From contig JAEUJR010000032.1 in the NCBI GenBank assembly GCA_016793585.1, positions 1 through 11,811 on the forward strand: DNA of 11,811 nt. Direction: 5' to 3'. Shown here one piece after another: positions 5,805 to 11,811 of the stretch. The position numbers and the translations under genes are program-made. This stretch comes from Archangium sp. (GTDB lineage: Bacteria; Myxococcota; Myxococcia; Myxococcales; Myxococcaceae). Positions within the stretch are counted from its first letter, which is position 1; every line of letters begins with the position of its first letter. The notes under the pieces are model-generated. The model did no database searches, had not been told where the DNA came from, and worked only from the letters and a program-made list of their open reading frames with translations.

Positions 5805-7448
5805 ATGCCCCTGTCTCGAGTTGTTGGCGGAGCGGTGCTCGTTCTGACCGTCTTGTCTGGCTGTCCCAAACCGGTCGACCCGCCTCCCGTCGAAGAGATC
5901 CCACCGCCGATGGCGGAGTGTGACGGCGTGGCCGATCGCGTGCCGATGCGGCTGCTCACGCGCGCGGAGTACGACTACACGATCGCCGATCTGCTCGGCG
6001 ACGAGACCAACCCGTCGAAGGACTTCCCGCGCGAGCCGATCGTTCACGGCTTCGACAACGACGCGAAGTCGCTGATCGTCAACGACGAGAACGTCACGCG
6101 CTACCTCGAGTCGGCCGAGAAGATCGCGGCTGGCGTGGTGGCGACCCGCCGCAGCCGCGTGGTGCCGTGCCAGACGACCGACTCCGCGTGCGCCGACGCC
6201 TTCATCACCGGCACCGGCCGCCGGCTCTTCCGCCGTACCCTCACGGTCGAGGAGCGCGCCTCGTTCAAGGTGTTCTTCAACCAGGTGCAGGGCTCCCCCG
6301 GCGCCACGTTCGACACCGCGGTCGAGTGGACGTTGCAGGTGATGTTGCAGTCGCCGCAGTTCTTGTACCGCTTCGAAGAGGGCGCGGTGCCGCCCAGCAA
6401 GTGGGACATGCGCACGCCGCTGCTCGGGCCCGAGTTGGCGTCACGGCTCTCGTACCTGCTGTGGGCCTCGGCGCCAGACGACGCGCTGCTCGACGCGGCC
6501 GAGAATGGAACGCTGGCTGACCCCGCTGTGCTCGAGGCGCAGGCCCGCCGCATGGTGGCCGACCCCAAGGCCATGCGCGGCCGAATGCGCTTCCTCTCGT
6601 TGTGGCTGCGCACCGAAGACATTCCGCGCCTCAGCAAAGATCCCGCGAACTACCCCGGCTTCACGCCCCAACTGGCGGCCGCGTGGGAGCAGTCGCTCAC
6701 CCTCTTCCTGCGCGACATCATGATGAACGAGGGCACCCTCAAGGCGCTGCTGACGAGCGATCGCCTCTACGTGAACAACCTCATGGAGAACTACGCGAAC
6801 CGCAGCGGCCTCAACGCCGACTTCACTGCGGTCTCGATGCCCCCGTCGCAGCGGCTCGGCCTGCTCACCCAGCCTGGCCTGCTCGCCCGCCTCGCCTCGC
6901 CCGATCAGTCGTCACCGATTCGCCGCGGCATCTTCGTGCTCGAGAAGGTGATGTGTCAGCCGCCGCCTCCCCCGCCCGTGGGCTTCAACCCCGTGGCGCC
7001 CGCGCCCAACACCGGCCTCACCACGCGTGAGCGGTTCAAGCAGCACTCGATCGATCCGAACTGCTCCGGCTGCCACGCGCTGATCGACCCCGTCGGGTTC
7101 GGTTTCGAGAACTACGACGCGGTCGGCGCGTACCGCACCACCGAGAATGGCCTGCCCATCGACGCGAAGGGCCAGGTCTTCTCGAAGACCGACGACACGC
7201 TCTCGGGCCCGTTCGACGGCATCGTCGAGCTCTCTCGCAAGCTGTCACAGTCGAGGCAGGTGCACGACTGCGTGGCCGCGGAGTGGATGCGCTTCGGCAT
7301 GGGCCGCGGCCTGATGGCTGGTGACGCGTGCAGCCTCAAGCAGGTGCAAGACAAGTTCATGACGTCGCAGGGCCGGTTCGACGACTTGCTGGTGGCCATC
7401 ATCATGAGTGACACGTTCCGCACGCGTCCGGCGGGGGTTGCGCGATGA
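5805..7448 (+). CDS. DUF1592-group lipoprotein with one c-type haem site
   Basis: This encodes 547 residues. The signal MPLSRVVGGAVLVLTVLSGC ends in a lipobox at Cys20, followed by a Pro-rich linker. The domain order is that of the planctomycete-type cytochrome family: PSD3/DUF1587 (about 47-107, RLLTRAEYDYTIADLLGD), PSD5/DUF1595 (about 132-192, GRRLFRRTLTVEE), PSD4/DUF1592 (about 208-335, ELASRLSYLLWASAPDD), PSCyt3/DUF1588 (about 348-450) and PSD2/DUF1585 (about 468-540). The haem motif CSGCH is at 420-424 within NCSGCHALIDPVGFGFENYD. The family is exported and presumed redox-active; its substrate is unknown. ATG 5805 is chosen because GGTGAT at 5795-5800 pairs well with the 16S tail at correct spacing and gives a normal lipoprotein signal. 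ATG 5799 is nearly as good. The stop overlaps the DUF1552 start (ATGA), linking the two products. Confidence 0.92.
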   Translation: MPLSRVVGGAVLVLTVLSGCPKPVDPPPVEEIPPPMAECDGVADRVPMRLLTRAEYDYTIADLLGDETNPSKDFPREPIVHGFDNDAKSLIVNDENVTRYLESAEKIAAGVVATRRSRVVPCQTTDSACADAFITGTGRRLFRRTLTVEERASFKVFFNQVQGSPGATFDTAVEWTLQVMLQSPQFLYRFEEGAVPPSKWDMRTPLLGPELASRLSYLLWASAPDDALLDAAENGTLADPAVLEAQARRMVADPKAMRGRMRFLSLWLRTEDIPRLSKDPANYPGFTPQLAAAWEQSLTLFLRDIMMNEGTLKALLTSDRLYVNNLMENYANRSGLNADFTAVSMPPSQRLGLLTQPGLLARLASPDQSSPIRRGIFVLEKVMCQPPPPPPVGFNPVAPAPNTGLTTRERFKQHSIDPNCSGCHALIDPVGFGFENYDAVGAYRTTENGLPIDAKGQVFSKTDDTLSGPFDGIVELSRKLSQSRQVHDCVAAEWMRFGMGRGLMAGDACSLKQVQDKFMTSQGRFDDLLVAIIMSDTFRTRPAGVAR

Positions 7449-8752
7449 AGCGCCTCAACCGACGCACCGTTCTCAAGGGCGCTGGCGGCATTCTCGTCGC
7501 CCTGCCCCTGCTGGCCGACGAAGCGCGCGCCGATGGTGGTGCCGTACCCAAGCGCTTCATCGGTTCGTACGTGCCCAACGGCGTCTTCACGCCGCAGTGG
7601 TTCCCCACCGCGGGCGCGAATGAGCAGACCTTCACCCTCGGGCCGATTCACCAACCGCTCGCTCCGTACAAGGACAAGTGTCTGTTCGTGCAGGGCATCG
7701 ACATGAACGTGGCCATTCAGGGCACGGGCGAGATGCACCAGCGCGGCCTCGGCGCGTTGCTCACTGGCGCCAAGCTGAACAGCGGCACCTTCATCGGCAA
7801 CGATGGCAGCTCGGCCGGTTGGGCGAAGGGCAAGTCGATCGATCAAGAGCTGGTCTCGATGATCGGCCAGACCTCGGTGCCCAGCCTGCAGCTCGGCGTC
7901 AACGCGCAGGAGCGCGATGTCTCGGGCGTCATGAGCTACGGCGGCGACGCGCAGCCGCTGCTCCCGCAGAACGACCCCGCGGTCACCTTCCGCAACCTGT
8001 TCTCGGGCACCACCGGTGGCCCGATGCTCGACGAGGTGCAGAAGCGCCGGAAGTCGGTGCTCGACGCGGTGCTCGATCAGATCGCCGTCGTGAAGCGCCG
8101 CATGGGCACGGTCGATCAGGCCCGCCTCGACGCGCACTTCACCAAGGTGCGTGAGCTCGAGACCCGCGTGACGGCGCTGCCGCCCGGCGCCTGCCCGACG
8201 CCGATGGCGCCTGGTGCGATCGATCCGCTCCAGGAAGCGAAGATGCCCGAGGTCGCCAAGTTGCAGCTCGATCTGCTGCTGCTCGCGTTCCAGTGCGATC
8301 TCACGCGCGTGGCCACCATCATGTGGAGCGACGCGAAGAACCACCGCGGCATGTCGTTCCTCGGCATCAACTCGTCGATTCACAACATCACGCACTACGG
8401 CGACGGCGACATGGGCCGCCTGAAGCTGATCGATCGTGATCGCTGGCAGATGCAGCAGTTCGCGTACATTCTCGAGGGGCTCAAGAACATCACCGACCCC
8501 AACGGCACGACGCTGCTCGACAACACACTCGTGTTCCAGGGCAGTGACGTGTCGCGAGGCAACGTGCACTCACACGACGACATGCCGCACCTGCTGGCGG
8601 GTGGTGCCGGCGGTTGGCAGATGGGCCGGTTCGTGAGGTTCGGCGCCCAGCAGCACAACAACCTGCTCGTCTCGATCCTTCGGGCGTTCGGCGGCCAGCA
8701 CATGACCTGGGGAGATCCCGCGTTCTGCACGGGGCCGCTCAGAGGCCTCTGA
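7445..8752 (+). CDS. Tat-exported DUF1552 (HXXSHH-family) protein
   Basis: This encodes 435 residues. The N-terminus NRRTVLKGAGG at 5-15, a hydrophobic stretch and ADEARA form a twin-arginine signal, so the protein is probably folded (perhaps with a cofactor or metal) before export. The body matches the DUF1552 family, Pfam HXXSHH: RFIGSYVPNGVFTPQWFP near 37-54, a helical KRRKSVLDAVLDQI segment near 200-213, QCDLTRVATIMWSDA at 283-297, and LDNTLVFQGSDVSRGNVHSHDDMPHLLAGGAGG near 358-390. The family's name motif seems to be HNITHY (313-318) here, with Thr for Ser and Tyr for the last His. No biochemical role is established for the family; it usually sits beside DUF1592-group genes, as here, where it overlaps by ATGA. 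The last four codons lie in a palindrome shared with the convergent gene. Confidence 0.93.
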   Translation: MKRLNRRTVLKGAGGILVALPLLADEARADGGAVPKRFIGSYVPNGVFTPQWFPTAGANEQTFTLGPIHQPLAPYKDKCLFVQGIDMNVAIQGTGEMHQRGLGALLTGAKLNSGTFIGNDGSSAGWAKGKSIDQELVSMIGQTSVPSLQLGVNAQERDVSGVMSYGGDAQPLLPQNDPAVTFRNLFSGTTGGPMLDEVQKRRKSVLDAVLDQIAVVKRRMGTVDQARLDAHFTKVRELETRVTALPPGACPTPMAPGAIDPLQEAKMPEVAKLQLDLLLLAFQCDLTRVATIMWSDAKNHRGMSFLGINSSIHNITHYGDGDMGRLKLIDRDRWQMQQFAYILEGLKNITDPNGTTLLDNTLVFQGSDVSRGNVHSHDDMPHLLAGGAGGWQMGRFVRFGAQQHNNLLVSILRAFGGQHMTWGDPAFCTGPLRGL

Positions 8753-8755
8753 GCG
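8736..8755. terminator. Perfect 20-base palindrome spanning both convergent stop codons
   Basis: CGCTCAGAGG (8736-8745) is followed immediately by its exact reverse complement CCTCTGAGCG (8746-8755). In RNA either strand can fold as an 8-bp stem with a GGCC loop. It contains the TGA of the DUF1552 gene (8750-8752) and, on the other strand, the TGA of the propeller gene (8741-8739). No T-run follows, so its role as a bidirectional terminator is inferred from symmetry and position. Confidence 0.5.
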
Positions 8756-11700
8756 AGGGGCTCCCCGGAACCGAGGAGCCCTGCCTGCGCGATTGCCGTC
8801 GGAGCAGCAGCAGCAGGAGCGCGACGACGCTGGCCGAGTCGACCGAGGTGCAACCGCAACCCGAGCCGCCGCGAATCGAGCCTGTTCCGCCGCTCCCTGC
8901 GTCGGCGACGGTCGAGGCTCCCGCGTCGCTGCCACCATCGGCGAGCGGAGGAACACCGGCGTCGGGCTCGTCGATCGGCTGGTACCGCACGCCATCGCTG
9001 AGCACCTCGGACGAAGCACCTGACGCTCCGCGCGCGCGCACCGCGAAGACGTACCGGGCGCCGGGGCGCAGCATGCTCGCGTAGTCGACCCGCGTGATGT
9101 CAGCACCGACCGGAATGAAGGGGTTGCCGGGCACCGTGGGGTGTCGGGTCAGTGGCGTTCCACCTGCCGTCAGCAGCGCCCACTCATAGCCCGTCGCGTT
9201 CGGCACCGGGTCCCACTCGGCTGTCAGCACGCCGGGCGTCGTCGAGTCGTCGATGTCACCTGCGTCGGGCCGGCGGCGATCGATCTCGCGCACCTCACGA
9301 GTCGGCGGGAACCGCTGGGGCCCGATGCCGTACAGAAAGCCGTCGGCCGCCGTGACGAGCAGCTCTTGCTTTCCATCGCCGTCGAGATCGCCGGTGACGG
9401 TCTCTCCGACCGGCGCGCGAAGGTTGAGCGCCCACAGCAGCGGCGTTCCCGTGGCGCAAGCGTCGACCGCGTACAGAAACCCATCGGTGCTGCCGATGAC
9501 GACCGCCGACTGCCCCGGCCAGAGCGTCTGCATCGCCGTCGCGTTTCCAAGGGAGCCGGCGACCACGCCCGCGTCGGCGAGGTCGGCCTCGCTCGAGTAC
9601 TTCTGGCCACGCGCGAGCACCACGTGGGCGCGTTCGACGCCGGTCTGCGCGTCGATCAACACGAGTTCAGGAGACTGAAAGCCCGCGTTCGCCAGCACGA
9701 GGCCGCTCGGGCACGAGAGCGTCGCGGCGAAGGCCGAATAGAAGCGCTGCGGCAGGGTCACGCTCCAGGTCGCGGGAGTCGTCATCGCGGGCGGCGTCGT
9801 CAACGCGACGCCTTCGAGTGCGTGGTAGCTGGCGGCGCCCACCGTGGTGATCGGCCCGGCCTTGCCGCGCACCACCACCGGCATGATCGAGTGCGTGGCG
9901 ATCGTCGAGCCGTACAGGCGCCCATCGGCTCCGCCGTGCAGCCACAGCGAGCCACGCAGGCTCGCGATCACGTCGTCTGCCCCATCGCCGTCGAGGTCGT
10001 CGATCGAGACGTAGCCCTGCCCGCTGCCGGCCGTGATCATCGGCGTGCTCGACCACGACAGCCCGCTGGCGCCGACCGTGACGGCACGCCCGTCGCCGGT
10101 GCTCGAGTTGAACTGCGTGAGCGCAAATCGAACTCCGGCGTCGTCGAACAGGGGCACGGGGTCAGAGGCAGCGGCCCAGTTCGGCTGGCCAGGCACGCGG
10201 AACCGATCGACCAGCTCGGGCGTGCGGCCCACCAGCACGTCTCCTTCGAGCGCGACCAGCAGCTCACGCGTGCCGTTGCCATCGAGATCGAGCGCTACGG
10301 GAAACGTCGCGCCCGGCCAGCTCCACACCTCGGTGGGCTCGGTGACGAGGCTCGCCATTCGCGCGTCGAAGCGCTTCAGGCGCCCCACCGAGTCGCGAAC
10401 GATGATCTCGTCGGCGCCCGCATCGAAGCGCGCGGTGATGGGCACGTGGCCAAGCCCACGAGGGCCAGAGTAGGCGCCTCCGGTGCGAATACCTGGCTGC
10501 GGCAGCTCGCCATCGGAGAAGTTGATCGGCTGCAGCTCTGGGTTGATGGCCACGAGGTAGCCGTCGGAGCGCGCGAAGAGCAGGCCTTCGGTCGCTCCCG
10601 AGAGGTTGCGGTGCGCCGAGACCCCGCGAAGCCCGACGCCGGCAGGAATGGGCAACGAGTGCACCACCGCCGGCATCGCGCCGAGCGACCACAGCTCGAG
10701 CGTCTGGTTGCGGAAGAGCACGAGCCCCCGTGAAGCGCCGATTGGCAACGTCGCCCACTCGATGCCGGTGTTCACCGCGCGACGCGAGCGCCGATCCATC
10801 ATCGTCAGCACCTGCCCCGCCGGCAGCGCGAACACCGGCGTCGGAAACGCCGCTGAGAGACTCGTGAAGCGATAGCCGCGAATGCCGCTCGACCCGCTCG
10901 TCACCAGCGTGGGCCGCTCCGTCGGCGAGAGCTGGAGCACCGCCACGAGCTGTTCGTCGTCGACGCGGGACTTCACCGCGCCAGTCAGCACGTCGAAGAC
11001 GTACGAGCTGGTGCGCCCTGCTTCGAGGAAGGTCGAGATCACCTCTGGCGTTCCGTCACCGTCGAGGTCGCTGCTCAGCCGAAGCGGGAACTGATGCCGA
11101 TCGGTCGCGAGGTCGACCACCCCGCGCTTCCACTCCAGCTTGAGGCGATCGGCGACCGCCCGAGACCGATCGAACGTCATCACGAAGAGCGCGCGGGAAT
11201 TGATCGTCGCGTCGTAGGAGTTGTTCGTCGCGGCGATCACGGCCTTTCGACCACCGCTCAGCTGCGCGAGCTCGGTGCGCATGACGCCATATGGAATTGG
11301 AAAGCCGATGTCGTAGCCGGGGTCGGTCGCTCCAGACGCGAGCGCAGCCCCGGTTCGCCCGTCGTAGGCGTACACGCGGCGAACGGCGAAGGCGAGCACC
11401 TCGGGCTGGCCGTCTCCGTCGAGGTCGCCCACCACGTCGGCCGCGCCGCAGTAGTACTCGCGGTTCGCCGGCAGCTCCCACAGCCGGCGGCTGCCGTCGT
11501 CGATCTCGGGCCCGAAGCCGTTCGCGAAGTGCCAGGCCATGGCGCGCGGCTTGCCATTCACGCTGCCGCAGGCGTTGTCGGCCGCGTACAGATCGTCGAG
11601 CCCGTCACCATCGAGATCGGCGAGGCGAACGGCTCCGACGATGGTACCGAAGGTGCCCGGCGCCATGCGCCACCGCAGCGCCCCGGTGCGCACGTCGAAG

Positions 11701-11811
11701 AGACCGAGAAACGCGTTCTCGCCCGTGACGACGAGCTCTTTCGCGCCGTCGCCGTTCAGATCGGCCACGAGACCGATGGTCGCGACGGCCAGCGGGGGCG
11801 TCTCCCACACC
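8739..11811 (-). CDS. Large FG-GAP/PQQ-like propeller surface protein with MYXO-CTERM-type tail (N-terminus outside window)
   Basis: The last 1023 residues are visible, numbered from a GTG at 11810; the frame is open to the window edge, so the true start is upstream. Seven calcium-loop motifs of the FG-GAP/VCBS type appear as DLDGDG or close variants at 17, 65, 129, 248, 508, 605 and 808. Between them lie PQQ-propeller-like strands such as FDVRTGALRW (38-47) and STDGFLYAVD (774-783). An FnIII-like domain covers about 858-943 (WDPVPNATGYEWALL, then GARYVFAVRARG). A DAG-rich linker (949-972) leads to GSGCGCTS (982-989), a short hydrophobic run ending in six leucines (994-1003) and RRQSRR. That three-part end is the MYXO-CTERM sorting signal, thought to be cleaved by myxosortases so the protein stays on the cell surface through the modified Cys. 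It probably mediates adhesion or binding. Eighteen residues follow the first Arg pair, more than usual. It overlaps the DUF1552 gene by 14 bases. Confidence 0.9.
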   Translation of the reverse strand, partial: VWETPPLAVATIGLVADLNGDGAKELVVTGENAFLGLFDVRTGALRWRMAPGTFGTIVGAVRLADLDGDGLDDLYAADNACGSVNGKPRAMAWHFANGFGPEIDDGSRRLWELPANREYYCGAADVVGDLDGDGQPEVLAFAVRRVYAYDGRTGAALASGATDPGYDIGFPIPYGVMRTELAQLSGGRKAVIAATNNSYDATINSRALFVMTFDRSRAVADRLKLEWKRGVVDLATDRHQFPLRLSSDLDGDGTPEVISTFLEAGRTSSYVFDVLTGAVKSRVDDEQLVAVLQLSPTERPTLVTSGSSGIRGYRFTSLSAAFPTPVFALPAGQVLTMMDRRSRRAVNTGIEWATLPIGASRGLVLFRNQTLELWSLGAMPAVVHSLPIPAGVGLRGVSAHRNLSGATEGLLFARSDGYLVAINPELQPINFSDGELPQPGIRTGGAYSGPRGLGHVPITARFDAGADEIIVRDSVGRLKRFDARMASLVTEPTEVWSWPGATFPVALDLDGNGTRELLVALEGDVLVGRTPELVDRFRVPGQPNWAAASDPVPLFDDAGVRFALTQFNSSTGDGRAVTVGASGLSWSSTPMITAGSGQGYVSIDDLDGDGADDVIASLRGSLWLHGGADGRLYGSTIATHSIMPVVVRGKAGPITTVGAASYHALEGVALTTPPAMTTPATWSVTLPQRFYSAFAATLSCPSGLVLANAGFQSPELVLIDAQTGVERAHVVLARGQKYSSEADLADAGVVAGSLGNATAMQTLWPGQSAVVIGSTDGFLYAVDACATGTPLLWALNLRAPVGETVTGDLDGDGKQELLVTAADGFLYGIGPQRFPPTREVREIDRRRPDAGDIDDSTTPGVLTAEWDPVPNATGYEWALLTAGGTPLTRHPTVPGNPFIPVGADITRVDYASMLRPGARYVFAVRARGASGASSEVLSDGVRYQPIDEPDAGVPPLADGGSDAGASTVADAGSGGTGSIRGGSGCGCTSVDSASVVALLLLLLRRQSRRQGSSVPGSPSLRGL
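8757..8782. terminator. Second hairpin after the DUF1552 gene
   Basis: GGGCTCC at 8758-8764 pairs with GGAGCCC at 8775-8781, with a further G-U pair outside and a 10-base loop. It begins 4 bases after the DUF1552 stop and directly follows the 20-base palindrome. On the other strand it is inside the coding sequence for the last residues of the propeller protein. There is no T-run; it may help stop rightward transcription. Confidence 0.3.

Noticed and set aside
7112..8569. A 485-residue minus-strand open frame
   Set aside because: It runs antisense to the DUF1592 and DUF1552 genes, which have strong family motifs and a Tat signal. Its His/Arg/Leu-rich composition is typical of antisense frames in GC-rich DNA.
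9141..10733. A 530-residue plus-strand open frame
   Set aside because: It is antisense to the propeller gene, whose repeated DLDGDG motifs and MYXO-CTERM end are decisive. The peptide is Arg/His-rich with no domain.

Overview
The window is a GC-rich, densely coded stretch from what is most likely a member of the Myxococcota. The strongest marker is at the right end: a large surface protein finishing in a MYXO-CTERM-type tail (Cys motif, short hydrophobic run, Arg cluster). Further support comes from the paired DUF1592-group cytochrome and DUF1552 genes, several lipoproteins with short signal peptides, DAG-rich linkers, GTG starts and stop/start overlaps. The genus cannot be read from the sequence. 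No mobile element, CRISPR array or integrase is visible, and no stretch longer than about 300 bases lacks a gene.

Layout. (1) 1-1274, plus strand: the end of an unrecognised gene, then a membrane-anchored coiled-coil protein, closed by a hairpin at 1299-1329. (2) 1338-3158, minus strand: a tight four-gene operon, read from right to left as a three-helix membrane protein with a HEAT-like tail, a Fur-family metalloregulator, a TlpA-like thioredoxin lipoprotein and a small PemK/MazF-like protein. Each junction is a 4-base ATGA or GTGA overlap. (3) 3158-5441, plus strand: a divergent promoter followed by an unrecognised helical protein, an FmdB-type zinc ribbon protein with a serine-rich tail, and an unrecognised lipoprotein, again closely packed. 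(4) 5450-5622, minus strand: two tRNA genes, Pro(UGG) then Arg(UCU). (5) 5805-8752, plus strand: a c-type-haem lipoprotein with the PSD3-PSD5-PSD4-PSCyt3-PSD2 domain order, overlapping a Tat-exported DUF1552 protein. (6) 8739-11811, minus strand: the C-terminal 1023 residues of a very large FG-GAP/PQQ-like propeller protein with an FnIII-like domain and the MYXO-CTERM tail, running off the window.

How the parts may work together. The minus-strand operon joins metal sensing (Fur), envelope thiol chemistry (TlpA-like) and a MazF-fold protein with no visible antitoxin, which suggests a stress or redox unit. The DUF1592/DUF1552 pair looks like an exported two-component redox module of unknown substrate. 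It converges on the surface propeller gene; the two coding regions overlap by 14 bases inside a perfect 20-base palindrome, so both proteins end in the same residues, LRGL. That palindrome, the cytochrome/DUF1552 module and the orphan MazF-like gene are the most interesting points.
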